DNA from: Actinobacteria bacterium ADurb.Bin346
GTDB lineage: Bacteria > Actinomycetota > Humimicrobiia > Humimicrobiales > Humimicrobiaceae
Length of the DNA stretch: 18,629 bases
Assembly: GCA_002068775.1 (NCBI GenBank)
Contig: MWAX01000139.1
Coordinates: 1 to 18,629 of the forward strand
Direction: 5' to 3'
Part shown: positions 7,460-15,118 of the stretch, piece by piece
Numbering within the stretch: position 1 is the first letter of the stretch
Layout of the letters: each line of letters starts with the position of its first letter
Position numbers and translations under genes: made by a program
The notes under the pieces: generated by a model
The model's database searches: none
Seen by the model: only the letters and a program-made list of their open reading frames with translations
Told to the model about the DNA's origin: nothing

Positions 7460-8377
7460 GTGCCAAATATAATAGAAGTAAACAATTTAACAAAAAGTTA
7501 TGGAAATATTAAAGCAGTAAAAAATATAGATTTTTATGTTAATGAAGGCGAGCTGTTTGCCTTTTTGGGACCTAATGGCGCAGGAAAAACTACAACCATT
7601 GATATCATATGCACGCTCCTGAAGCAGGATAGCGGTACAGTGGTAGTAAACGGCTACAGACTTGGTGAGCAGGACGATAAAATTCGAAAAAGCATTGGCG
7701 TTGTGTTTCAGGACAGCATTCTTGATAATCTGTTAACAGTCAAGGAAAACCTCTATACAAGAGGCAGTTTTTATGGGATGAAAAGCATAGAGCTTAGTGA
7801 GGCAGTTGAAAAAGCATCAAAAGCTGCTGATGTGACAAGCTTTATTAACCGGCCTTATGGTAAGCTTTCCGGCGGTCAGAGGCGCAGATCTGATATTGCA
7901 AGAGCATTGGTGCATACACCTAAAATACTTTTTCTTGATGAACCAACAACTGGACTTGACCCCCAGACTCGAAAAAGTGTTTGGGATACAATCCGGAACC
8001 TGCAAAAGGGAACCGGAATGACAGTATTTCTTACCACTCATTATATGGAGGAAGCTGCTAATGCTGACTATGTTGCAGTTATTGACAACGGTCTGATTTC
8101 TGCAAAAGGCACTCCTGTTGAGCTTCGGGAAAAATACAGCACTGACTCATTGCACCTTTTTCCAAAAGATGGTAATAACATTGAAGCATACTTAAAAGAC
8201 CATGATATTAAATATACAATATCCGGCGGAGCATTTATCATTCCTGTTTCAAATACTCTTAATGCTCTACCTTTAATAAATAAATTGGAAAGCCTGATAT
8301 CAGGTTTTGAGGTTATCAGTGGCAGCATGGATGATGTTTTTATTAATATAACGGGAAACATTGTGAGAGAGGACTAA
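7460..8377 (+). CDS. ABC-2 type transporter ATP-binding protein (DrrA/CcmA-like)
   Basis: ATPase subunit of a two-component exporter that works with the permease encoded 5 nt downstream. Motifs in order: Walker A 'GPNGAGKT' (37-44), Q-loop Gln84 in 'VVFQDS', signature 'LSGGQ' (136-140), Walker B 'ILFLDEP' (156-162) and H-loop His194 in 'TTHYMEEA'. The C-terminal 80 residues form the extension usual in daunorubicin-resistance-type ATPases. GTG 7460 is preceded by GAAAGG at 7445-7450. The 155-nt upstream gap is AT-rich and shows no clear promoter or terminator. Substrates of this family include drugs, lipids and polysaccharides; nothing here identifies the cargo. Confidence 0.93.
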   Translation: MPNIIEVNNLTKSYGNIKAVKNIDFYVNEGELFAFLGPNGAGKTTTIDIICTLLKQDSGTVVVNGYRLGEQDDKIRKSIGVVFQDSILDNLLTVKENLYTRGSFYGMKSIELSEAVEKASKAADVTSFINRPYGKLSGGQRRRSDIARALVHTPKILFLDEPTTGLDPQTRKSVWDTIRNLQKGTGMTVFLTTHYMEEAANADYVAVIDNGLISAKGTPVELREKYSTDSLHLFPKDGNNIEAYLKDHDIKYTISGGAFIIPVSNTLNALPLINKLESLISGFEVISGSMDDVFINITGNIVRED

Positions 8378-8382
8378 CTTAG

Positions 8383-9255
8383 ATGACTGTAATGATTAAT
8401 TTAATAAAACGAAATCTCAAGCTTTTCTTTCGTGACCGGACATCTGTGTTTTTCTCACTGCTTGCTGTATTTATAATAATCGGGCTTTATGTGCTGTTTC
8501 TTGGAAATATGATGGTAAAAAATTTTAAAGAGCTTCTGGGCGACAATGCCCGCTTTGCTGTTGACAGTTGGGTTATGGCAGGGCTTTTATCTGTCACTTC
8601 GATAACCACAACGATGGGAGCGCTTGGCACAATGGTTGAGGATAAAGCAAAGAAAATCTCAAAAGATTTTTCATCAGCCCCACTTAAGCGCTCGCAGCTT
8701 GCCGGCGGGTATATTATGGGTTCTTTTATAATCGGTGTAATTATGAGCATTGCAGCGCTGGTTATAGCTGAAATCTACATACTGGCAGGCGGCGGAAAGC
8801 TGATTGCATTAATGCCTCTATTAAAGCTTTTCGGAGTAATGGTATTATCTGTTTTTGCAGGTTCTTCAATGGTATTTTTTATTACATCATTTTTTAAAAG
8901 CAATAATGCTTTTGCTACTGCAAGTACAATTATTGGAACACTCATCGGATTTTTGACTGGGATATATGTCCCGATTGGTGTGCTGCCATCTGCCGTGCAG
9001 ACTGCAATAAAGATCTTTCCTATTAGCCATGCAGGAGCATTATTCAGGCAGATTATGATGGATGTACCGATCTCTATAGCGTTTAAAAACGCACCTGCCC
9101 AGGCGGTCACAAGCTTTAAACAAACTATGGGCGTTGTTTTTTATGCCGGCAGCAAAGAGTTATCCCCACTTATAAATATACTGGTTTTAATTGCGACAGG
9201 TATTGTGTTTTATATGCTGGCTGTAATTAAAATTTCCATTAAGAAAAGGGATTAA
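8383..9255 (+). CDS. ABC-2 type transporter permease
   Basis: Membrane subunit partnering the preceding ATPase. The 290-aa protein has six likely membrane helices near 20-42, 62-85, 107-133, 142-170, 177-200 and 263-283. The cytoplasmic segment 'KDFSSAPLKRSQLAGGYI' (94-111) and the 'GIYVPIGVLP' stretch (193-202) are typical of the ABC2_membrane family. A GAGAGAGG ribosome binding site lies in the end of the ATPase gene. ATG 8392 is an alternative start three codons in. The pair occupies a site where truB and ribF usually adjoin. Confidence 0.9.
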   Translation: MTVMINLIKRNLKLFFRDRTSVFFSLLAVFIIIGLYVLFLGNMMVKNFKELLGDNARFAVDSWVMAGLLSVTSITTTMGALGTMVEDKAKKISKDFSSAPLKRSQLAGGYIMGSFIIGVIMSIAALVIAEIYILAGGGKLIALMPLLKLFGVMVLSVFAGSSMVFFITSFFKSNNAFATASTIIGTLIGFLTGIYVPIGVLPSAVQTAIKIFPISHAGALFRQIMMDVPISIAFKNAPAQAVTSFKQTMGVVFYAGSKELSPLINILVLIATGIVFYMLAVIKISIKKRD

Positions 9256-9345
9256 TACTAATTGCCACAAAAAAAGTTGTAATTTTAAATTATTTAATTA
9301 AAATATAGTAGTTTTTTATTTATACACAATAAAATATTAAATTAC

Positions 9346-10350
9346 TTGAAAAATATAATAAGGCTTGAAAATATCAGTAAGGATTCATTTGCCGGGCATC
9401 CGGTATTTACTGTGATAGGTTTTTTTGACGGAGTGCACAGGGGCCATCAGGATATAATTGCAAGATGCATAGAGCAGGCCAGAGCAGATAACGGCATAAG
9501 TATTGTCTTCACTTTTGACAACCCTCCAAAAAATGTTATTCATGGAAGGCTGTATAAAAAACTTATAACCTCTTACTCTGATAAACTGAAGCTTATAAAA
9601 AAAATCGGTGCAGATTATATTGTTGTAGCAAAATTCAATAAATTTTTTTCCGGTCTTCTGCCGGAAGATTTTTGCAGGGAAATACTCATTGAAAAACTTA
9701 ATGTAAGCGGACTTTTTATAGGAAGCGGCTTCAGATTTGGAAAAGACGCTGCTGGCGATACAGAGTTCCTGAAAAAGTTTTTTTCAACCCGCGGTGTTAA
9801 AGTCAACGAGGTCCCCATATTAAAAATAATGGGAAAACCTGTTTCAAGCACTTCTGTAAGAGAATTTTACAATAGTGGCGATATTGAGAGCATAAAGCTT
9901 TTTCTTGGAAGAGATCCGTCAATTAAAGGCAGGGTCATAAAAGGTGACAGCAGGGGAAGACTGCTAGGATATCCCACTGCAAATATCGATGTCTTTGAGA
10001 AATATGTCACACCTTCAGATGGCGTATATGCAGGTTTAGTTAACCTGAAAGCAGGGATTGTATGTACTGATCATAAGGCTGAAGACAAAAGAGACAGAGA
10101 CCTGATAAAAATGATGCCATCAGTGATTAATATAGGCGATAACCCCACATTTGCAGGTCAGAGAAAATGGATTGAATCACATGTGCTGAACTTCAGCGGC
10201 GATATCTATGGTTATGATATTGAAGTTATTTTTTTAAAAAAGCTCAGGGATGAAAAAAAATTCAAAAGCCGGGATGAACTTATAAAACAGATTGAAAAGG
10301 ATATAATTGCTGCAGGAGAGTATTTTGAATTGATGAAAGGCAGGCAGTAG
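9346..10350 (+). CDS. ribF: Bifunctional riboflavin kinase / FAD synthetase RibF
   Basis: Converts riboflavin to FMN and then FAD. The N-terminal adenylyltransferase domain has 'GFFDGVHRGH' (25-34) for ATP binding and 'GSGFRFGKDAAGD', followed by 'SSTSVRE'. The C-terminal kinase domain has 'GRVIKGDSRGRLLGYPTANID' and 'SVINIGDNPTF', ending with 'FLKKLRDEKKF'. At 334 aa it is somewhat longer than usual; an extra charged segment (KAEDKRDRDLIKMM) sits before 'PSVINIG'. TTG 9346 is the start that leaves the expected leader before GFFDGVH, but no Shine-Dalgarno sequence precedes it in very AT-rich DNA, so the start is less certain than the function. Confidence 0.95.
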   Translation: MKNIIRLENISKDSFAGHPVFTVIGFFDGVHRGHQDIIARCIEQARADNGISIVFTFDNPPKNVIHGRLYKKLITSYSDKLKLIKKIGADYIVVAKFNKFFSGLLPEDFCREILIEKLNVSGLFIGSGFRFGKDAAGDTEFLKKFFSTRGVKVNEVPILKIMGKPVSSTSVREFYNSGDIESIKLFLGRDPSIKGRVIKGDSRGRLLGYPTANIDVFEKYVTPSDGVYAGLVNLKAGIVCTDHKAEDKRDRDLIKMMPSVINIGDNPTFAGQRKWIESHVLNFSGDIYGYDIEVIFLKKLRDEKKFKSRDELIKQIEKDIIAAGEYFELMKGRQ

Positions 10351-10375
10351 CAGCCCGCATCAGCCTTTATGGATA

Positions 10376-10404
10376 TTGAATTGTAATAGCATGGCAGTTA
10401 TGAT
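10376..10404 (+). promoter_or_regulatory. Predicted sigma-70-type promoter for rpsO-pnp
   Basis: TTGAAT (10376-10381) and TATGAT (10399-10404) are separated by 17 bp, placing transcription start near 10411, about 36 nt before the rpsO start. Such matches are common by chance in AT-rich DNA, but the location between ribF and rpsO is sensible. Confidence 0.45.
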
Positions 10405-10429
10405 AAATTATTCAGGAATATTTTTAATT

Positions 10430-10437
10430 GGAGGTGA
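10430..10437 (+). promoter_or_regulatory. rpsO ribosome binding site
   Basis: GGAGGTGA ends 9 nt before TTG 10447 and fixes this non-ATG start. Confidence 0.8.
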
Positions 10438-10446
10438 AAAGCAGAG

Positions 10447-10716
10447 TTGACACTGTTAAAGGAAGAAAAAAAAGAAATAATAGAAAAATTCAGGACCCAT
10501 GAAAATGATACTGGTTCTGCAGAAGTACAGATAGCAATCCTGACTTCCAGGATCAATAATTTAAACGAGCATCTGAAGAGTAACAAAATGGACCATCACT
10601 CAAGGAGAGGTCTTGTAATGCTTGTCGGTAAGAGAAAAAGACTTCTCGAGTATATAAAAAATAATGATCTTGACGGCTACAGAAAGCTTATAAAGTCACT
10701 GGGTCTGAGAAAATAA
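10447..10716 (+). CDS. rpsO: 30S ribosomal protein S15
   Basis: Primary 16S rRNA-binding protein of the 30S platform. The 89-aa product has the family signatures 'THENDTGSAEVQIAILTSRI' (17-36), 'HHSRRGL' (50-56), 'LVGKRKRLLEYI' and 'YRKLIKSLGLRK' at the C-terminus. It starts with TTG behind a strong GGAGGTGA. The order rpsO-pnp is widely conserved. In E. coli S15 represses its own translation through the leader; whether this short leader does so cannot be told. Confidence 0.98.
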   Translation: MTLLKEEKKEIIEKFRTHENDTGSAEVQIAILTSRINNLNEHLKSNKMDHHSRRGLVMLVGKRKRLLEYIKNNDLDGYRKLIKSLGLRK

Positions 10717-10721
10717 TAATA

Positions 10722-10755
10722 TTCATTATATGACTGAAATATATGAAGTTTTTTT
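10722..10755 (+). terminator. Weak AT-rich hairpin plus U-tract between rpsO and pnp
   Basis: TTCAT-(T)-ATAT at 10722-10731 pairs with ATATATGAA at 10739-10747, a 9-bp stem with one bulge and a 7-nt loop, followed by seven T's at 10749-10755. Only one G-C pair makes it weak, so it would at most be a partial terminator or RNA-processing site between rpsO and pnp. Confidence 0.3.
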
Positions 10756-10763
10756 GAGGAGGT
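10756..10763 (+). promoter_or_regulatory. pnp ribosome binding site
   Basis: GAGGAGGT lies 11 nt before TTG 10775 and supports that start. Confidence 0.7.
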
Positions 10764-10774
10764 TAATTTTATAA

Positions 10775-12940
10775 TTGCAGAATTTAAACAGCAATAACAA
10801 CAACTATTCATTCGAAATTGCGGGCAGGACCTTCACCTTCAAGTCCGGAAAGCTTGCCAGGCAGGCAAATGGAGCAGTATTAATGGAAAACGGCGGAAAC
10901 GGGATACTGATAACCGCTACCATGAATGAAAACTACAGGGAAGACATTGATTTTTTTCCGCTGGTTATAGATGTGGAAGAAAGAATGTATGCTGCAGGAA
11001 AGATTCCCGGAGGGTTTTTTAGAAGGGAAGGCAGAGCAACTGATAAAGCAATACTTATATCGAGATTAACAGACAGGCCATTGCGCCCGGTGTTTGACAA
11101 AAATCTTCGCAATGAAGTCCAGGTAATTGCAACTATATTATCAGTTGACCAGGTCCATCCTTATGATGTAATGGTAATGAACGGCGCATCCTGCGCCCTT
11201 TACATATCTGATATACCGTTTTTTGAACCAATCGGGGCAGTTCGCATTGGCAATGTTGACGGCAACTGGATAATCAACCCTTCTTATGATGAGCTTAAAA
11301 AAAGTATCATAGATATTATTGTTGCCGGTACTGAGACGGCAATACTCATGGTTGAGGCGAAAGGACATGAAGCCAGTGAAGAGATTGTGCTTGAGGCGAT
11401 AGAAAGGGCAGTCCCTGAGATTGGTAAAATAATCGCTGCTCAAATAGAATTCGGTAAAAGTGCCGGCATTGAAAAGAAGCAGGTTGAATATTTTAAGATA
11501 AATAATGAAGTGAAAGAAAAATTGGATTCCCTTGCAAGAGGGAGGATAATCGAAGTGCTTGATAAAGTGGCGGAACTTTCTTCCAGCGCTGAAAACAGGG
11601 CACTGCTTAATAAAGGGAAAAGGGGCTATGCTTCAGAGGAGCTCGACAGGATAAGCGAAGAAATTAAAAAAGAAATGCTTGAGCTTTATCCTGAAGACAA
11701 TATCAGCATAGACATGTCTTTAAAAGAGCTTGAAAGGGAGCTGGTAAGAAAAACTATTCTTGAAAAGAGCATAAGACCTGACGGCAGGAAGCCTGAAGAA
11801 ATAAGGGAAATTACTTGCGAGGTCGGACTTTTTCCTGACACTACTCATGGTACGGGGCTTTTTACAAGGGGGCGGACGCAGGCTCTTACAATCCTGGCTC
11901 TCGGCTCTGTTAAGGAAGCCCAGAGGCTCGACAGCCTGGAGGAGCTTGAATTCAAGAGATATATGCACCATTATAATTTTCCGCCATACTCCACGGGAGA
12001 TACTGCTGCCCTGAGAGGCCCGAAACGGAGGGAAGTGGGCCATGGAGCGCTTGCAGAAAGAGCGCTTGAACCCATGATACCCAATGAAGAAAGGTTTCCC
12101 TATGCAATAAGGCTCGTTTCTGAAGTGCTTGAATCAAACGGCTCCACCTCGATGGCAAGTGTATGCGGCAGCACGCTTGCACTTATGGATGGCGGGGTCC
12201 CGATTTTAAATCCTGTATCCGGCATAGCAATGGGGCTTGTAAAAGGTGATGCCGATGACTTTGTTGTTCTCTCTGATATTCAGGGAATAGAAGATTTTTA
12301 TGGAGATATGGACTTTAAAGTAGCAGGAACAAAAAATGGTATAACTGCGCTCCAGATGGATATTAAAATTAAAGGCATCGACATTAAAATCATGAGAAAA
12401 GCGCTTTATCAGGCAAAAGAAGGCAGACTTTTTATACTTGATAAAATGCTGCAGGTAATACCTTTACCGAGAGAAAATCTGGCAAAAGTTGCTCCAAAAA
12501 TAACTTCATTTAAGATCCCAAAAGATAAAATAGGCGAAATCATAGGCCCCGGAGGAAAAAATATAAAATCACTTAAGGAAGAATTTGATCTTGACGAGAT
12601 TGATATAACTGACTCCAACGGGGAGGGCATAGTATCTATCACCTGCAGCGACCAGAAAAATATCGGGATGGCGCGCAAAAAAATAGAAGCAATGCTTAAA
12701 GGTATTGAAGATATCAATGAAGGTGATGAATTCATAGGAACAGTAGTTGGAATAACTTCCTATGGCGCTTTCATCAACATAATCCCCGGAATAGACGGGC
12801 TTCTCCATATTTCAAAAGTCGCAAATAAAAGGATAAATAATGTCGAAGAATATATTAAAATGGGCGATAAAATAGGCGTTAGAGTCTGTTCGATTGATCG
12901 CCGCGACAAAAAGATTTCTCTTGAAAGATCTGATTTATAA
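10775..12940 (+). CDS. pnp: Polyribonucleotide nucleotidyltransferase (PNPase)
   Basis: Phosphorolytic 3'-5' exoribonuclease of the RNA-decay machinery. Two RNase PH domains flank a helical region: the first has 'RREGRATDKAILISRLTDRPLR' split over residues 84-105, and the second begins at 'RPDGRKPEEIREI'. The catalytic acid cluster 'DFYGDMDFK' gives Asp507, Asp513 and Lys515, matching E. coli Asp486, Asp492 and Lys494. The KH domain with 'IGPGGKNIK' and an S1 domain ('GITSYGAFINIIPGIDGLLHIS' region) follow. The length is 721 aa. 'RGPKRREVGHG' in the second core resembles actinobacterial PNPases ('PKRREIGHG') more than the common 'PGRREIGHG'. TTG start with a good ribosome binding site. Confidence 0.98.
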   Translation: MQNLNSNNNNYSFEIAGRTFTFKSGKLARQANGAVLMENGGNGILITATMNENYREDIDFFPLVIDVEERMYAAGKIPGGFFRREGRATDKAILISRLTDRPLRPVFDKNLRNEVQVIATILSVDQVHPYDVMVMNGASCALYISDIPFFEPIGAVRIGNVDGNWIINPSYDELKKSIIDIIVAGTETAILMVEAKGHEASEEIVLEAIERAVPEIGKIIAAQIEFGKSAGIEKKQVEYFKINNEVKEKLDSLARGRIIEVLDKVAELSSSAENRALLNKGKRGYASEELDRISEEIKKEMLELYPEDNISIDMSLKELERELVRKTILEKSIRPDGRKPEEIREITCEVGLFPDTTHGTGLFTRGRTQALTILALGSVKEAQRLDSLEELEFKRYMHHYNFPPYSTGDTAALRGPKRREVGHGALAERALEPMIPNEERFPYAIRLVSEVLESNGSTSMASVCGSTLALMDGGVPILNPVSGIAMGLVKGDADDFVVLSDIQGIEDFYGDMDFKVAGTKNGITALQMDIKIKGIDIKIMRKALYQAKEGRLFILDKMLQVIPLPRENLAKVAPKITSFKIPKDKIGEIIGPGGKNIKSLKEEFDLDEIDITDSNGEGIVSITCSDQKNIGMARKKIEAMLKGIEDINEGDEFIGTVVGITSYGAFINIIPGIDGLLHISKVANKRINNVEEYIKMGDKIGVRVCSIDRRDKKISLERSDL

Positions 12941-12950
12941 ATCATATAAA
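12921..12950 (+). promoter_or_regulatory. Possible promoter at the pnp / M16 peptidase junction
   Basis: TTGAAA (12921-12926) and TATAAA (12945-12950) are 18 bp apart, overlapping the end of pnp. Transcription would start near 12957, only about 16 nt before the proposed start region of the next gene. Chance matches are frequent in DNA of this composition. Confidence 0.3.
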
Positions 12951-12972
12951 AATTTAACGGGGTTTAAATAAA

Positions 12973-14253
12973 ATAGCAATTTCAAATGATTTCAAATTCG
13001 AGAGCTACAAGGTTACGGAGCTCGAAAATGGCTTGAGGATTATAAGCGAAAGCATACCCCATTTCCGCTCAATTTCTCTTGGGCTCTGGATACCATCAGG
13101 CTCAAGATATGAAGATCAGTCAAATAACGGCATCACTCATCTTATTGAGCACCTGTTGTTTAAGGGAACCAAAAAGAGGACATACCGTGATATTGCAATT
13201 GCTTTTGATTCCCTGGGCGCAGAATTTAATGCATTTACAGATAAGGAAAACAGTTGTGTTTACGCTGATTTTATAGACACACACCTGGACAAATGCCTTG
13301 ACCTGCTTTTTGATGTCATAACAAACCCGTCATTTCTTCCTGAAAATATAAAGCTGGAAAAAAAAGTAATTATGGAAGAAATAAAAATGGTTAAAGATAA
13401 TCCTTCAGACGATATTTTCAACTACTTTTATGATGTAGTCTTCTCCGGCCATCCTTTGAGTCTTTCAATACTCGGGACAAAAAAATCTCTCAGCAGCCTG
13501 GATTACAATGCAATAAAAAAGTATTTTGAACAGAGCTTCAGCCTTAATGGGATTGTTCTTTCATCAGCAGGAAATATTGAGCATAATATGCTTGTGGAAA
13601 TGGTTAAGGAAAAAATGGAAGGCATCTTTTCCAGTGAAAAAATAAAACCAAAACAGGATTTGCCACTCACAGAAAAATTAAAAGGCGTCAGGAAAGTCTA
13701 TAAAGGAAAAACTGAAGCCAGCCATATCTGTTATGGGGGACCTGGCTGTAAAAGGTCAAGCGCCGACAGATACCCGCTCTCGCTTTTTACAAATATACTG
13801 GGAGGCAGCATCAGCAGCAGGCTTTTCCAGAAAATCAGGGAAGAAAAAGGTCTTTCATACACTATTTTTGCAAGCAATACACAGTACACAGATGCAGGAA
13901 TAATAGCGATTTATGCAGCAACTTCATCTTCTGCAATTGGAAAAGTCATTGAACTTATAAACGCCGAATTAATGGATATAAAGAAGAGAGGCATTACAGC
14001 AGAAGAGCTCGATATAGCAAAAGAAAATACAAAGGGCAATATAGTACTGGGAGTCGAGGACATTAGCTCAAGAATGTTCAGGCTGGGCAAGGCGCTTTTA
14101 ATGGATGGAACAGTAAGTACGATTGATGATATACTTAAAAAAATAGATAATGTAAAAATAGACAGTGTCAATGACATTGCAGATAAATATTTTAACCCAG
14201 ACAGGATGAGCTCTATAATTATAGTTAAACCGCAAAACGGGAGAGCAAAATGA
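12973..14253 (+). CDS. M16-family zinc peptidase (insulinase/processing-peptidase type)
   Basis: Zinc metallopeptidase related to mitochondrial processing peptidase beta and Bacillus MlpA. The inverted zinc motif 'HLIEH' lies at 36-40 counting from TTG 13033, with the third ligand Glu115 or Glu116 in 'VIMEEIKMV'. The second M16 domain shows 'GGSISSRLFQKIREEKGLSY'. TTG 13033 is the Leu of the conserved 'ENGLRIISE' strand, so translation must begin earlier. The same frame is open with family-like residues ('SYKVTELENG') back to a TAA at 12955 and has no ATG, GTG or TTG. I place the start at ATA 12973, 10 nt after GGGG; ATT 12979 is another option. The stop overlaps dapB as ATGA. The place between pnp and dap genes is conserved, but its substrate is unknown. 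Confidence 0.9.
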   Translation: MAISNDFKFESYKVTELENGLRIISESIPHFRSISLGLWIPSGSRYEDQSNNGITHLIEHLLFKGTKKRTYRDIAIAFDSLGAEFNAFTDKENSCVYADFIDTHLDKCLDLLFDVITNPSFLPENIKLEKKVIMEEIKMVKDNPSDDIFNYFYDVVFSGHPLSLSILGTKKSLSSLDYNAIKKYFEQSFSLNGIVLSSAGNIEHNMLVEMVKEKMEGIFSSEKIKPKQDLPLTEKLKGVRKVYKGKTEASHICYGGPGCKRSSADRYPLSLFTNILGGSISSRLFQKIREEKGLSYTIFASNTQYTDAGIIAIYAATSSSAIGKVIELINAELMDIKKRGITAEELDIAKENTKGNIVLGVEDISSRMFRLGKALLMDGTVSTIDDILKKIDNVKIDSVNDIADKYFNPDRMSSIIIVKPQNGRAK

Positions 14254-15047
14254 AAAGGATTGTAATAGCAGGTATTTGCGGAAAAATGGGAAGGGAGATG
14301 ACCTCTCGCCTTCTAAAAGAAGATGATCTGAAAATTATCGGGGGCTATGATATCAATAATATTGGCAAAGACGCCGGGCTGATCGCAGGTTGCGCACCGG
14401 CAGGCGCAAAAATCTATGGCAGCTGCAATGAGCTCAAAGCATTAAAACCGGACCTGATAATTGATTTTACAAATGCACAGGCAGCGCTTTCTTTAATAAA
14501 CTGGGCGATTGATAATGGTATCGATATTATAGTAGGGACAACCGGTCTTAAAAAAGATGAACTTTCTGCAGTAGAAAAAAAGGCCTGCGGCTCATCAAGC
14601 AAAGTATTTATTGTGCCTAATTTTGCAATTGGAGCTGTCATAATGATAAAGATTTCTTCAATGATAGCAGATTATTTTGAAGGTTGTGAAATAATCGAGC
14701 TGCACCATGATAAAAAGAAAGATGCCCCGTCAGGCACTTCCCTTAATACAGCTGAAAGTATTTCAGCAGTAAAAAAATTTGACAGCAGCAGGCTAAAAGA
14801 ACATGAGACAGAGATCTGCAGTGGCAGCAGAGGGGCTTTTTCTGACGGAATACATATTCACAGCATAAGGCTGCCGGGTTTTCTTGCCCGCCAGGAAGTA
14901 ATTTTTGGAACAGCCGGACAGACTCTTACAATCCGGCATGACAGCATAGACCGTTCATGTTTTTATCCGGGCCTTCTGCTTGCAATAAGAAAAATAGATG
15001 ATCTGGATAATTTTACTTTTGGATTGGACAAAATTATTGATTTATAA
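14250..15047 (+). CDS. dapB: 4-hydroxy-tetrahydrodipicolinate reductase
   Basis: NAD(P)H-dependent reductase in the lysine/meso-diaminopimelate pathway, acting after DapA. The Rossmann motif is 'GICGKMG' (8-14); 'GTTGL' (96-100) and 'PNFAIGA' (123-129) bracket the cofactor site. The substrate-binding motif 'HHDKKKDAPSGT' begins at His152, giving His152 and Lys156 as equivalents of E. coli His159 and Lys163. The C-terminal 'RLPGFLARQEVIFG' is typical. At 265 aa it is of normal length. The start ATG overlaps the M16 stop by 4 nt (ATGA), so the two are probably translationally coupled. Confidence 0.97.
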   Translation: MKRIVIAGICGKMGREMTSRLLKEDDLKIIGGYDINNIGKDAGLIAGCAPAGAKIYGSCNELKALKPDLIIDFTNAQAALSLINWAIDNGIDIIVGTTGLKKDELSAVEKKACGSSSKVFIVPNFAIGAVIMIKISSMIADYFEGCEIIELHHDKKKDAPSGTSLNTAESISAVKKFDSSRLKEHETEICSGSRGAFSDGIHIHSIRLPGFLARQEVIFGTAGQTLTIRHDSIDRSCFYPGLLLAIRKIDDLDNFTFGLDKIIDL

Positions 15048-15076
15048 TAAATTCAGGATTATCAGGTATTTAAAAC

Positions 15077-15100
15077 TGAAATATTGCTGTAAATATTTCA
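15077..15100 (+). repeat. Perfect 9-bp inverted repeat in the dapB-dapA gap
   Basis: TGAAATATT (15077-15085) and AATATTTCA (15092-15100) are exact reverse complements around a 6-nt centre (GCTGTA). The right arm ends 7 nt before the dapA ribosome binding site. It could be an operator or an RNA hairpin; no T-tract follows, so it is not a terminator. Confidence 0.6.
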
Positions 15101-15107
15101 ATGTTCT

Positions 15108-15114
15108 GGAGGTG
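15108..15114 (+). promoter_or_regulatory. dapA ribosome binding site (decides the start)
   Basis: GGAGGTG lies directly before ATG 15119. The in-frame ATG at 15101 overlaps this site's upstream side and has no site of its own, so 15119 is the start. Confidence 0.85.
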
Positions 15115-15118
15115 TTTT

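Noticed and set aside
11720..12182. Minus-strand reading frames opposite pnp (and others opposite infB, M16, rnj)
   Set aside because: They are shadows of well-supported + strand genes, with no recognisable domains or ribosome binding sites.
15024..15048. TTGGAC and TATAAT near the end of dapB as a dapA promoter
   Set aside because: The spacing is only 13 bp.
15048..15118. Lysine riboswitch before dapA
   Set aside because: The gap is only 71 nt, far shorter than the known lysine aptamer; only a simple inverted repeat is present.
15101..15118. ATG 15101 as the dapA start
   Set aside because: The GGAGGTG at 15108-15114 serves ATG 15119, which also gives the usual family N-terminus and 292 aa.
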